The notes below the pieces were generated by a model that saw only the letters and a list, made by a program, of their open reading frames with translations, was not told the origin of the DNA and searched no databases. The translations under genes and the position numbers were made by a program. A stretch of DNA of 26,989 nt from DASPTR01 sp041481365 (GTDB lineage Archaea; Thermoproteota; Bathyarchaeia; Bathyarchaeales; Bathycorpusculaceae). Shown piece by piece: positions 1 through 8,225 of this stretch (its first letter is position 1; the number at the start of each line of letters is the position of its first letter). The stretch covers positions 1 to 26,989 of the forward strand of contig JBGPBS010000015.1 of assembly GCA_041481365.1 (NCBI GenBank), read 5' to 3'.

Positions 1-1
1 C

Positions 2-112
2 AAGTTTATCGCGACTATCGACGACTTGCTCTTTTCGGCCTCGATAGCCGAGAAAACGATAGAGGCAACGACGCGAGTGTCAGAACAGGCTTCGCAACCT
101 TCGACTGAATGA
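2..112 (+). CDS. 3' end of an upstream gene (possibly KEOPS subunit Pcc1)
   Basis: An open frame enters from the left edge and ends at TGA 110-112, giving the last 36 residues of a protein. The stretch has an amphipathic pattern (FIATIDDLLFSASIAEKTIE) and then a polar tail rich in S, T, Q and E. Archaeal Pcc1-type proteins end in a similar helix, and Pcc1 genes are often found near the genes for S3Ae and SerRS, both of which follow here. That match is by general pattern and context only. The fragment is too short to prove the family, and it could be the tail of any small protein. Confidence 0.4.
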   Translation, partial: KFIATIDDLLFSASIAEKTIEATTRVSEQASQPSTE

Positions 113-159
113 TAAAACAGAAACTTGAAGTGTCCTCATCAGGTCCAGAGCTTCGTAAG

Positions 160-205
160 GTTAAATAGTTTATTTAAGGCTACAGTTACGAAGCTGGCTG
201 GAGTT
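160..205 (+). promoter_or_regulatory. Putative promoter of serS
   Basis: A TATA-like stretch, GTTTATTTAAGG, lies at about 168-179. The usual archaeal spacing puts the transcription start near 199, giving a leader of roughly 40 bases before the ATG at 242. No clear Shine-Dalgarno site is seen before that ATG. This is pattern-based only. Confidence 0.45.
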
Positions 206-241
206 GTCCGGCGAAAGTGCATGTGAAAAAGAATACTTGAC

Positions 242-1522
242 ATGAAAATGATCCGTGAAAACCCGGAGATGGTCAAAGAGAATCTGCGGAAGAGAGGAGA
301 CCCTGAAAACTTGCGGATGATCGAAGAGCTCGTTCAGGATGACCGCGTTTGGCGGGAAAGCCTGACGAGGCTGAATGAACTTCGACACGAAAGAAGACAG
401 ATAACAACAAACATTGCTGCTTTGAAGAAGAAGGGAGAAGAGGCTACCACTGAGATTAAGAAAGGAAAGGGAATTGACGCTGAAATCACGGCGCTTGAGA
501 AGCAAGTGGACGAAAACGAGCAAAAAATGCAACAGTATCTTATGCGGCTTCCGAACCTGCTGCACGAGTCCGTTCCAGCCGGAAAAGATGAGAATGACAA
601 TGTTCAAACGCGATCTTGGGGAAAACTCCCTAGGTTCGTTTTCACGCCGAAGGGACACGTGGAAATAGGCTTAAACTTGGATATTATGGATATTGAAAGA
701 GCGGGGAAGATCTCAGGGGCCAGGTTCTTCTACTTGAAAGGAGACGGCGTTCTTCTCGACCTGGCACTCAGGACCTTTGCCTTGAAAGAAGTGGCTAAGA
801 AAGGTTATGTGCCAATTGAACCACCGTTCTTGATGAGACGAGAACCCTACGAGGGGGTCGTGGCCCTAGGCGACTTCGAAGACGTGTTGTACAAGATCGA
901 GAACGAGGATCTTTATCTGATAGCGACGTCGGAGCATCCTATGGCTGCAATGTTCATGAATGAAACCCTCAATGCAAAAGACCTGCCGCTCAAGATGGCC
1001 GGCATAAGCACAAACTTCAGGAAAGAAGCAGGAGCACACGGCAAGGACACAAGGGGGATTTTCCGAACACACCAGTTCAACAAGATTGAACAGTTCGTCT
1101 TCTGCAAACCTGGAGACTCGTGGGAAATCCATGAACAACTTCTGCACAATGCAGAAGAGCTTGTTAAGAAACTGGGCTTGCCATACCGCGTGGTCAACGT
1201 TTGCACAGGCGACATAGGCACGGTTGCAGCCAAGAAATACGACATAGAGGCGTGGATGCCAGCGCAGAACAACTACCGCGAAATAGTCTCATGCAGCAAC
1301 TGCACCGACTATCAGGCCAGACGCCTGAAGATAAAGTATCGAGAGAAAGAGGGGGAGCCCCCTAAGGGATTCGTGCACACGCTGAACTCAACAGCCATAG
1401 CCACGGGCCGGACAATAGTAGCAATACTCGAGAACTACCAACAAGAAGACGGTTCAGTGATCGTGCCAGAAGCCCTGAGAGAATACATGGGCGGCACAGG
1501 AAAAATAGAACCCAAGCAATAG
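242..1522 (+). CDS. serS: Seryl-tRNA synthetase
   Basis: Cytoplasmic class II synthetase that charges tRNA-Ser with serine. The 426-residue protein has the standard-type SerRS architecture. An N-terminal helical coiled-coil arm that binds the tRNA long variable arm occupies about residues 1-110, and the catalytic domain follows. Motif 2 is seen as FRKEAGAHGKDTRGIFRTHQ and motif 3 as NSTAIATGRTIVAILENYQ, with TSEHP in between as expected. This is the common form, not the rare methanogen type. The family usually opens with MLDIKLIRENPE; here the DNA upstream reads I-L-D before MKMIRENPE, with an in-frame stop at 224-226. The start is therefore ATG 242, unless the rare ATA at 233 is used. Length is normal. 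Confidence 0.97.
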   Translation: MKMIRENPEMVKENLRKRGDPENLRMIEELVQDDRVWRESLTRLNELRHERRQITTNIAALKKKGEEATTEIKKGKGIDAEITALEKQVDENEQKMQQYLMRLPNLLHESVPAGKDENDNVQTRSWGKLPRFVFTPKGHVEIGLNLDIMDIERAGKISGARFFYLKGDGVLLDLALRTFALKEVAKKGYVPIEPPFLMRREPYEGVVALGDFEDVLYKIENEDLYLIATSEHPMAAMFMNETLNAKDLPLKMAGISTNFRKEAGAHGKDTRGIFRTHQFNKIEQFVFCKPGDSWEIHEQLLHNAEELVKKLGLPYRVVNVCTGDIGTVAAKKYDIEAWMPAQNNYREIVSCSNCTDYQARRLKIKYREKEGEPPKGFVHTLNSTAIATGRTIVAILENYQQEDGSVIVPEALREYMGGTGKIEPKQ

Positions 1523-1526
1523 GCCA

Positions 1527-1597
1527 GGACCTAGTTGCGGGCGGCATTCTAGAAGTATCGGTTCAATGCCTACGTCGCGCAACGCACTTTTAGGTCC
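1527..1597 (+). other. Nested stem-loop downstream of serS
   Basis: The 71 bases just after serS form a nested inverted repeat. GGACCTA (1527-1533) pairs with TAGGTCC (1591-1597). Directly inside, GTTGCG (1534-1539) pairs with CGCAAC (1578-1583), leaving a 7-base bulge on the 3' side. GGCAT (1543-1547) pairs with ATGCC (1566-1570) further in. It could be a 3' end/terminator structure of serS or a small structured RNA. No tRNA T-arm is present, so it is not a tRNA. Confidence 0.4.
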
Positions 1598-1650
1598 AGG
1601 ACAAAGCTTTTAGCCAACCATAACTCAGAGAACGCCTAGACTCACCAACC

Positions 1651-2174
1651 ATGCAAGCTTATACGATGTCATTCAGTCTACTGATGGTTATGACCGAATA
1701 CCCTATCGATAAGGAAATTGAAGAAGCAATCGAGTTCCTGGTTCTTGCGGTACACAGGTCTGGAAAGAATTCTAAACCAGTGATTTTGAACAGCATTAGA
1801 GTCGGACTTCATCTCCACAATCTCAACTATGGGAAAAACACTGTCATCGCGGCACTTTTACACGGCGTCATTGAGGACACTGATGTTGAAATTGAGGAAG
1901 TGAAATCCAAGTTCGGAGAAGAAGTCAAAAAAACTCGTTGAAGCAAACAGCTTTGATGAAGCAATAGAAGATAAAACCGAACGCTACAAGGAAAACTTTG
2001 TTCGTTGCAAAAACGTTGGAAAAAACGCTTTTGATCATCAAAGCTGCTGATTTTCTGGACAATTGTGACTACTATCATCTTGCGTCAAGCAAAGAACTAG
2101 CAAAATGGCTTCTTGGGAAGATGAAATACTTCATTGAAAATTCGAGGAATCTACTAGAAGATGAAGCTGTCTAA
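1651..2174 (+). pseudogene. Broken HD-domain phosphohydrolase (RelA/SpoT hydrolase-like)
   Basis: The first frame encodes residues like the N-terminal half of the small (p)ppGpp-hydrolase HD family (SIRVGLHLHNL, AALLHGVIEDTDVE, KFGEEVKK) and stops at 1939-1941. The rest of the family continues in other frames. After a +1 shift in the seven-A run at 1927-1933 it reads LVEANSFDEAIEDKTERYKENF. After a second +1 shift near 1998-2001 it reads AKTLEKTLLIIKAADFLDNC and runs to a stop at 2172-2174. The metal-binding HD is HG here (LLHGVIEDT where the family has LLHDVxEDT), and the expected His of the upstream helix is Asn (ILNSIRV). Two shifts plus lost ligands favour a decaying gene, although homopolymer sequencing errors could explain the shifts. 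The start may be ATG 1651 or ATG 1690. Confidence 0.75.
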
Positions 2175-2273
2175 AAGGAATTGGAAGAAAAATACAGAGG
2201 CTCGAAAAACTCTGACCAACTGATTTCCTGTCGTCATAATCAACGCCATGTGGACAAAGCATTGGTTTGTTGG

Positions 2274-2328
2274 GATAAAACTTTTAATACTTTGATGCGA
2301 ATCAACAACCTACGTTCGGAGGATAATC
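2274..2328 (+). promoter_or_regulatory. Promoter and ribosome binding site of the S3Ae gene
   Basis: A TATA-like stretch (AAAACTTTTAATAC, 2277-2290) is followed by a strong Shine-Dalgarno GGAGG at 2318-2322, six bases before the TTG at 2329. The ribosome binding site fixes the TTG as the start codon. Confidence 0.6.
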
Positions 2329-2955
2329 TTGTCTTCAAAAGCGAAGAAAGTAAGGGATAAGTGGCGAAGCAAAACATGGTTCAACGTAACAGCGCCAGCG
2401 TACTTTGGAAACACTGAACTAGGATCCGTGCCAGCTACCGAAACAGAGAAACTGATCGGCAGAACCATTGACTCAACGCTCTATGACGTTACAGGCGACT
2501 TTTCACATCAGTACTTGAAAATGTACTTCCAGATAAACGAGGTCGACGGCAAGACCGCACATACAATCTTCAAGGGTCATGAATACTCGAGAGATTATCT
2601 GCGCAGCCTGGTCAGAAGAAGAACAACAAAAGTAGATGGCTTATTCAACATAACCACGAAAGATGGATACAACATGCGAGTAGCCATCTCAGCATTCACA
2701 CTTTCCAGAGTCAAGACGTCGCAGGAGAAGGTCATGCGCGCTATAATGACGAAGATCATCAAGGAAAAAGCTGCAGCACTGACGATAGACCAATTCGCTC
2801 AGGAAATGGTCCTAGGCAAGATAGCCTCAGAAATCTACAACGAAGCCAAGAAGATAGCACCACTACGACACGTGGGCATAAGAAGCTCAAAGCTCATGAA
2901 ACAGACAGTCCAACCGGAAAAGCCTGCTGCCGAACAGCCGGCCGAGCAAGATTAG
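2329..2955 (+). CDS. rps3ae: 30S ribosomal protein S3Ae (eS1)
   Basis: Small-subunit ribosomal protein shared by archaea and eukaryotes (eS1), located on the 30S platform near the mRNA exit. The 208-residue sequence matches the family from end to end: KWRSKTWFNVTAPAYFG near the N-terminus, GRTIDSTLYDVTGDF, then the basic SLVRRRTTKVDG segment and the C-terminal IYNEAKKIAPLRHVGIRSSK. A short Glu/Ala/Pro-rich tail (about 195-208) is typical of archaeal versions. The start is TTG 2329, chosen by the strong upstream GGAGG. Its stop overlaps by three bases the stop of the convergent oxidoreductase gamma gene. It has its own promoter and lies downstream of the broken HD gene. Confidence 0.96.
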   Translation: MSSKAKKVRDKWRSKTWFNVTAPAYFGNTELGSVPATETEKLIGRTIDSTLYDVTGDFSHQYLKMYFQINEVDGKTAHTIFKGHEYSRDYLRSLVRRRTTKVDGLFNITTKDGYNMRVAISAFTLSRVKTSQEKVMRAIMTKIIKEKAAALTIDQFAQEMVLGKIASEIYNEAKKIAPLRHVGIRSSKLMKQTVQPEKPAAEQPAEQD

Positions 2956-3503
2956 GCTTTCATGAGGTCTTTTCCGTAGTCGTATCCTTTTTGGAAAGCA
3001 GCCAAGTTAAGTTCTTCAGTTCCCTTCGGAATATTCTCTTTGATCGATTCTTTGAGGGCATTCTCGTCTAGAGCCTTCGTTATGGCCACGAAGGCACCTA
3101 ACATGACGATGTTGGCGACTATTCTCCGTCCGAGTTCTTCAGCAATCTTCGTGGCTGGAACACGGAACACCTTGACGCGTTTCGTCTCCTTCTCCCGTGG
3201 AATCATGTCAGGATCCAAAATCACTATCCCGTCGCTTTTCACGTCTTCGACGTAATCATTGTAGGCATGTTGAGACATTACGACCAGAATGTCGGGCTCC
3301 ACCACTTTTGGAAAGTCAATCTCATCCTCTGAGATCACCACTTCAGACTTGCATGCGCCTCCCCTTGACTCAGGACCATAAGACTGTGTCTGAACGGCAT
3401 CTTTTCCACCGTGGATGCATGCTGCAGAAGCCGTGATTATTCCGGACTTTATTATGCCTTGGCCGCCGAATCCCGCGAACCTTATCTCAAGCCTCACGAT
3501 CAA
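2952..3503 (-). CDS. korC: 2-oxoacid:ferredoxin oxidoreductase, gamma subunit
   Basis: Gamma subunit of a thiamine-diphosphate 2-oxoacid:ferredoxin oxidoreductase, probably acting on 2-oxoglutarate, which forms an acyl-CoA, CO2 and reduced ferredoxin. The 183 residues begin with the family signature IRFAGFGGQGIIKSG and include QTQSYGPESRGGACKSEVVIS, here as one continuous gamma domain. It is the last gene of the six-gene minus-strand operon. Its ATG overlaps the beta-subunit stop by four bases (ATGA type), so the two are probably translationally coupled. The substrate cannot be fixed from this subunit; a branched-chain or other 2-oxoacid is possible. Confidence 0.92.
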   Translation of the reverse strand: MIVRLEIRFAGFGGQGIIKSGIITASAACIHGGKDAVQTQSYGPESRGGACKSEVVISEDEIDFPKVVEPDILVVMSQHAYNDYVEDVKSDGIVILDPDMIPREKETKRVKVFRVPATKIAEELGRRIVANIVMLGAFVAITKALDENALKESIKENIPKGTEELNLAAFQKGYDYGKDLMKA

Positions 3504-4348
3504 CTCACCTGCTCCATCGTCTTCTCGTTGATCTTGGAGATCTTTTCATGGAGCATCTTCTCATAACTGAGCTTTTCGATGTCCACAAACTCGCCTACGG
3601 CGATATGGTCAAACGTGATCTCGGCTTTGGCTGGATCCGAAAAGTTCTCAACTGACGAGGCCTTCTTGAACCAATCCATCATTTCAAGCCCTGAGTGCAT
3701 CTTGTTGTATCGGCCGAAGATTTCTGGACATGGAGTAACGACCTCGATGAAGCAGAACCCTTCTTTCTGCAATGCCTTCTTGATGGATTGAGTCAGCCTG
3801 CGCACGTGCAACGTTGTCCAACGAGCCACGTAGACCGCTCCAGCCGCTGCTGCCAAGTGAACCAGATTGAACGGGTGCTCAATGTTCCCGTAAGGGCTTG
3901 TTGTTGTGAAGGTCTCGAGCGGCGTGGTCGGACCCTGTTGGCCGCCAGTCATTCCGTAGTTGAAATTGTTCGCGCAGATCACCTTGATTCCCATGTTTCT
4001 CCGGGCAGCATGAATAAAGTGGTTTCCGCCGATCGCGAACAGGTCGCCGTCTCCGCTGACGGCCACGACTTGCAGCTCTGGGTTTGCCAACTTGACTCCT
4101 GATGCAAAAGCCAGCGCACGTCCGTGTGTGGTGTGAAAAGAGTCAGTGTTCGTGTAGCCAGCCGTTCGACCGATGCAGCCTATGCCAGACACGACGACAA
4201 GCTTGTCAAGATCCATCTGCAACTCATCCAGAGCATGCACAAAACAGTTAAGCACGATGCCGTTGCCGCAACCTGGACACCATATGTGTGGGATCATGGC
4301 TGACCTCAAATACTTCAAGTATGGATGTTCAATTACTTCTTGCACCAT
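3500..4348 (-). CDS. korB: 2-oxoacid:ferredoxin oxidoreductase, beta subunit (TPP-binding)
   Basis: This subunit binds thiamine diphosphate and a [4Fe-4S] cluster. The cluster ligands are visible as C24 and C27 in WCPGCGNG, C58 in SGIGCIGR and a Cys in TPCPEIFGRYN. The TPP/Mg motif starts at about residue 99 (GDGDLFAIGGNHFIHAARRN) and ends in NFNYGMTGGQ. Length (282) is normal for Kor-type beta subunits. The start codon overlaps the alpha stop by one base (TGATG), with GGAGG just upstream inside the alpha gene. The gene stands between alpha and gamma, as in four-subunit KorDABC enzymes. Confidence 0.95.
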   Translation of the reverse strand: MVQEVIEHPYLKYLRSAMIPHIWCPGCGNGIVLNCFVHALDELQMDLDKLVVVSGIGCIGRTAGYTNTDSFHTTHGRALAFASGVKLANPELQVVAVSGDGDLFAIGGNHFIHAARRNMGIKVICANNFNYGMTGGQQGPTTPLETFTTTSPYGNIEHPFNLVHLAAAAGAVYVARWTTLHVRRLTQSIKKALQKEGFCFIEVVTPCPEIFGRYNKMHSGLEMMDWFKKASSVENFSDPAKAEITFDHIAVGEFVDIEKLSYEKMLHEKISKINEKTMEQVS

Positions 4349-5499
4349 CAGACACTCCTCCTTATGACTTCAAGAATCTCCGCAGGAGTATGAGGATCTT
4401 CACCGAGCTTTGATAGAGAAAACACGGGTGTCTCCTTGGCTACTCTCTCAACTTCTCTCACTAACTGGCCGCAGTTCATTTCAGGCATGACAAATGCCTT
4501 CGCATGACGAGCAACTTCAGCGACTTGTTTCTCTGGAAAAGGCCACAGAGTGATCAGGCGCAGAAGGCCGGCTTTTATGCCGGAGGCTCTGGCTTTCCTC
4601 ACTGCGCTCAGCGCTCCGCGGGCAACTATGCCATATGCTACTACCACGACATCAGCATCTCCTAACATGGTTCCTTCGAACTTTGTGATTTTGTCAGCGT
4701 TCTGGCTTATTTTTTGGCACAACCTATTCACGAGCCTGGATTGCACGTCTGAGCTTGTCGTTTGCGGGTACCCTTGCTCATTATGTGTCAGTCCAGTTGC
4801 ATGAAAATGGTATCCTTCGCCGAAGCAGGCCATTGGCGGGACCAGATCATCGTCAGGCATAAACGGCATATACTTGTCGCGTGGAACGGTGGGCTTCTTA
4901 CGATTCAATGTCCTTATCCCATCAGGCGATGGTATTACAACTTTCTCCCACATGTGGGCTACGATCTCGTCTCCCATCAACAACGTTGGCACTCTGTAGG
5001 TCTCAGACAGGTTGAACGCTTCGATAGTCAGATCAAACATTTCCTGAACAGAAGAAGGAGACAAAGCGATTATGCCATAATCACCGTGAGAACCCCACTT
5101 CGCTTGCATGACATCCTGCTGCCCAGGAAGTGTAGGTTGTCCGGTGCTTGGGCCACCTCGCATGATGTCGACGACGACGCACGGCGCCTCAGTCATGACG
5201 GCCAACCCGATGTTTTCTTGCATAAGACTGAAGCCAGGTCCCGAAGTCGCCGTCATCGCCTTACATCCGGCATAGGAGGCACCGATCACAGCGGCCATCG
5301 AAGCAATCTCATCTTCCATCTGAATGTAGATTCCTCCGAATTCAGGCATCCTCTGAGATAAATGCTCAGCAATTTCCGTAGCCGGCGTAATCGGGTAGCC
5401 AGCAAAGAACCTGCAACCAGCCGCGATCGCCCCTTCTGCGCACGCTACGTCACCGTTCAGGAAATGCGCGCCCGTGAGTAACGATCTTTTGCCCATCAT
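4348..5499 (-). CDS. korA: 2-oxoacid:ferredoxin oxidoreductase, alpha subunit
   Basis: Alpha subunit carrying the pyrimidine-binding half of the TPP site. Recognisable segments are the family motif GYPITPATEIAEHL, MEDEIASMAAVIGASYAG, TATSGPGFSLMQENIGLA and PSTGQPTLPGQQDVMQAKWG. A C-terminal domain (ADVVVVAYGIVARGALSAVR) follows. It has no gamma fusion. The open frame extends 29 codons further upstream, but that part lies inside the delta gene. ATG 5499-5497 overlaps the delta TGA in an ATGATG arrangement, giving a 384-residue protein of the usual size. The next ATG (5496) is equally possible. Confidence 0.94.
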   Translation of the reverse strand: MMGKRSLLTGAHFLNGDVACAEGAIAAGCRFFAGYPITPATEIAEHLSQRMPEFGGIYIQMEDEIASMAAVIGASYAGCKAMTATSGPGFSLMQENIGLAVMTEAPCVVVDIMRGGPSTGQPTLPGQQDVMQAKWGSHGDYGIIALSPSSVQEMFDLTIEAFNLSETYRVPTLLMGDEIVAHMWEKVVIPSPDGIRTLNRKKPTVPRDKYMPFMPDDDLVPPMACFGEGYHFHATGLTHNEQGYPQTTSSDVQSRLVNRLCQKISQNADKITKFEGTMLGDADVVVVAYGIVARGALSAVRKARASGIKAGLLRLITLWPFPEKQVAEVARHAKAFVMPEMNCGQLVREVERVAKETPVFSLSKLGEDPHTPAEILEVIRRSV

Positions 5500-5780
5500 G
5501 TCTTGCGCTCTCCATTCGATTGTTTTTCGATGACGTAGATCGCAAAATCTGGACAGACCGCGGTGCAGAAGCTGCAGAGAATGCATTTGCTTTCATCCAC
5601 GATCCGAGGAGGATGCACTCCTCTCGCGTTTATCTCGTTGGATTCTTCGAAAACCTTCTTGGGACAGAACTCTATGCAGTATCCGCAGCCCTTGCATTGA
5701 TCTTTGGCCAAGTGAATCTCCGCTGCCGGATGCTTCAAATCCTTATTGTCAAGCGGCGCATGTTTGATCCTTTCAGGCAT
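5496..5780 (-). CDS. korD: 2-oxoacid:ferredoxin oxidoreductase, delta subunit (2x[4Fe-4S] ferredoxin)
   Basis: Small ferredoxin-like subunit that carries electrons out of the oxidoreductase. It contains two CxxCxxCxxxCP motifs, CKGCGYCIEFCP and CILCSFCTAVCP, enough for two [4Fe-4S] clusters, as in KorD/PorD. The start is either ATG 5780 or TTG 5786. The GGAGG at 5791-5795 lies 10 bases from the ATG and 4 from the TTG, so neither is clearly favoured. The TTG would overlap the HdrA-MvhD TGA. The position between an HdrA-type flavoprotein and the alpha subunit suggests that electrons pass from Kor to the Hdr-type proteins or a shared ferredoxin. Confidence 0.94.
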   Translation of the reverse strand: MPERIKHAPLDNKDLKHPAAEIHLAKDQCKGCGYCIEFCPKKVFEESNEINARGVHPPRIVDESKCILCSFCTAVCPDFAIYVIEKQSNGERKT

Positions 5781-5782
5781 GT

Positions 5783-8221
5783 TCAATTGTCCTCCAAGGC
5801 TTTCTCAAATACCTTCTTGGCTCTTTCTATTTCTTCAGGCTTGACAGCGTCAACAATTGTCTTCATCTCGCGAACTTTCGACGCGAATCTTTCTCCTTCC
5901 GCCGCTGAAGCCCAAAGCAGCTGTAGCCTCTCCTTGTTCAAGCCGTTCTGCTCCATCTTCTTCCACAGGCGTTCCACGCGTTTCTGCGTTTGATAATTCG
6001 CATTTATGTAGTGGCAGTCTCCAAGGTGGCAACCGGTAACCATCACGGCCGCGGCGCCCCTCGCAAACGCCCTTTCAACGAATCTGGGAGCCACTCGCCC
6101 AGAGCACATCGTTCTGATGATGCGGACATTAGGCGGATATTGCATTCTACTGACTCCTGCGAAGTCGGCGCCTGCATATGAACACCAGTTGCAGCAGAAA
6201 GCAACGATCTTCTTATCCGCATCATGCTCCGTCAAAGCGTCTACCTGTGCAAGGATCTGTTCGTCAGTGAAATGGCTCTGAGTCAAAGCGCCGAAGGGAC
6301 ACTCGGCCGCGCATGTTCCGCATCCGCCGCATGCAGCTTCTATGATGCTGACTCGCTTCAGCTCCTTGTTCAGACTTATCGCGTTGTACGGGCAGACTTT
6401 TGTGCAAAGTCCACAGGCCTTGCACTTTTCAGGGTGGACTATAGGCGTGATGGCCTCGACGGTTACTTTCCCCTTCGCCATGAGAATGCCCGCTCGAGCC
6501 GCTGCAGCGCTTGCTTGTGTAACGCTGTCTTTGATGTCTTTAGGCGACTCTGCGCAGCCGGCGAAAAAGACCCCGCCCGTTGCAGCGTCCACCGGCCTCA
6601 GTTTCGGATGTGCTTCTAGGAAGAAGCCGTCTTGATTTCTCGAAAGCGTCAGCAAGCGTTGCACTGCTTCGCTGTCTTTTCGGGATTCAAGTCCCACGGA
6701 GAGGATTGCCATGTCAACGTTGATCTTGTATAGCTCTTTCTGAAGGGTGTTCTCGCCCATGAGCCACAGGTTACGGGTTCTCCTGTCTTCTTTTATCTCA
6801 GACGGGAGCCCTCGGATAAATCTGACTCCAGCCTTTCTTGCCCGTTTGTAAAGGTCTTCAAAGCCCTTTCCATAAGCTCTTATGTCAAGGTAGAAAACGT
6901 AGATTTCAGTGTCTGGCCAATGTTCTTTGATCAGTAGACTGTCTTTGATCGTGTTCATGCAGCATACGTTGCTGCAGTAAAGCCTCCCGTTTCTTTCACT
7001 TCGGGAACCGACACACTGTACAAAAGCCACGATCTTTGGGATCTGCATGTCGCTTGGTCTCAACAGATGGCCGCCTGATGGGCCTCCCGCGTTAATCAGC
7101 CTTTCAAACTCAAGCGACGTGATCACGTTCGCAAACCTGCCATAGCCATAATGCGGCAGCGTGGACGGATCGAAAACGTCAGCACCTGTCGCAACAATTA
7201 TCGTGCCGACTTCAAAATTCACCGTTTCAGTCTTCATTTCAAAAACTATGGCGTTTCTCTCACATGCCTTCATGCATTTGTCACAGACTACAACGCCTTC
7301 TTTGTTGAGGCACAAGTTCATGTCAATCAGGTAAGTGGCAGGAACAGCCTGCGCGAACGGTGAGTAGATACCGTGTCTCGAAGCTAGGCCAACGTCAAAC
7401 TCGTTTGGGGTCACTATCGGACAGACTTTAGCGCATTCTCCGCATGCTGAGCAGTCTTTGGTGACGTAGCGTGGCTTCTTCAACACTTTGACGTGGAAGT
7501 TGCCGATGTACCCTTTGACCTCAGCTACCTCGCTGTTGGCTAGGAGTTCGATGTTTGGATGATGGCCCACGTCTGACATTTTGGGCGCGAGGATGCAGAT
7601 GGAACAATCCATCGTTGGAAAAGTCTTGTCGATACGCGCCATCATTCCGCCGATGCTTGGTTGCTTTTCAACCAGAAAAACCTTGTAACCAGTATCTGCA
7701 AGGTCGAGCGCTGCCTGAATGCCTGCGACGCCGCCGCCTATGATCAAAGTCTTGCGTTCAATCGGCACCTCTATCTCTTCAGCCGGTTCGAGCAAGGCAA
7801 CTTTGGCAACGGCCATCTTCACAAGGTCTTTAGCCTTTTCCGTAGCTGACGCCTTGTCGTACAGGTGAACCCAACTGCAATGCTCCCGAATGTTTGCCAT
7901 CTCAAAGAGATACTTGTTCAAACCAGCGTCTTCACATGCTTTTCTGAACGTGGGTTCATGCAGACGCGGTGAGCATGATGCAACCACGACCCGGTTGAGC
8001 TTATGCTCTTTGATGTCTTTTTTTATTCCCTCTTGTCCTTGATCTGAACAGGTGTAGCGGTTATCTTGAGAAATGACGACGTGAGGAAGCGTTGAGGCAA
8101 ATTTAGCAACTCCCTCGCAGTCTACGGAGCCGGCGATGTTCAAGCCACAGTGGCAAACGTAAACGCCTATTCTAGGCTCTTCTTCCTGCAGCTTAGATTC
8201 TGACTCTTTCTTTTCAGCCAT
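5783..8221 (-). CDS. hdrA: HdrA-MvhD fusion flavoprotein
   Basis: Iron-sulfur flavoprotein of the heterodisulfide reductase A family, which can host flavin-based electron bifurcation. From ATG 8221 it has 812 residues. In order: the HdrA N-terminal domain with VYVCHCG (21-26); an FAD dinucleotide site IIGGGVAGIQAALDLAD (160-176); an inserted cluster region with Cys 257, 260, 263 and 267 plus 313, 316 and 320; ferredoxin motifs CKACGLCTKVCP (600-611) and CGGCGTCAAECP (631-642). About 670-785 is an MvhD domain (FCCNWCSY, MCSGRV, TGCHLGDCHY) that would bind a [2Fe-2S] centre. HdrA and MvhD are separate in many methanogens but fused in other lineages. The upstream 25 codons overlap the preceding gene and lack support. 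GGTGA sits just before the ATG, overlapping the upstream stop. Confidence 0.93.
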   Translation of the reverse strand: MAEKKESESKLQEEEPRIGVYVCHCGLNIAGSVDCEGVAKFASTLPHVVISQDNRYTCSDQGQEGIKKDIKEHKLNRVVVASCSPRLHEPTFRKACEDAGLNKYLFEMANIREHCSWVHLYDKASATEKAKDLVKMAVAKVALLEPAEEIEVPIERKTLIIGGGVAGIQAALDLADTGYKVFLVEKQPSIGGMMARIDKTFPTMDCSICILAPKMSDVGHHPNIELLANSEVAEVKGYIGNFHVKVLKKPRYVTKDCSACGECAKVCPIVTPNEFDVGLASRHGIYSPFAQAVPATYLIDMNLCLNKEGVVVCDKCMKACERNAIVFEMKTETVNFEVGTIIVATGADVFDPSTLPHYGYGRFANVITSLEFERLINAGGPSGGHLLRPSDMQIPKIVAFVQCVGSRSERNGRLYCSNVCCMNTIKDSLLIKEHWPDTEIYVFYLDIRAYGKGFEDLYKRARKAGVRFIRGLPSEIKEDRRTRNLWLMGENTLQKELYKINVDMAILSVGLESRKDSEAVQRLLTLSRNQDGFFLEAHPKLRPVDAATGGVFFAGCAESPKDIKDSVTQASAAAARAGILMAKGKVTVEAITPIVHPEKCKACGLCTKVCPYNAISLNKELKRVSIIEAACGGCGTCAAECPFGALTQSHFTDEQILAQVDALTEHDADKKIVAFCCNWCSYAGADFAGVSRMQYPPNVRIIRTMCSGRVAPRFVERAFARGAAAVMVTGCHLGDCHYINANYQTQKRVERLWKKMEQNGLNKERLQLLWASAAEGERFASKVREMKTIVDAVKPEEIERAKKVFEKALEDN

Positions 8222-8225
8222 CAAG

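Noticed and set aside
1527..1597. A tRNA gene, because of a 7-pair outer stem and 71-base length
   Set aside because: No T-arm or T-loop precedes the 3' strand, no plausible anticodon arm is formed, and the inner pairs are incompatible with a cloverleaf.
3040..5361. Several plus-strand frames of 60-200 codons opposite the Kor genes
   Set aside because: They are antisense shadows of conserved genes with overlapping starts and stops, and none resembles a family.
5500..5586. N-terminal extension of the KorA frame
   Set aside because: It lies wholly inside the korD gene, which has two conserved ferredoxin motifs; the ATGATG junction gives the expected KorA start.
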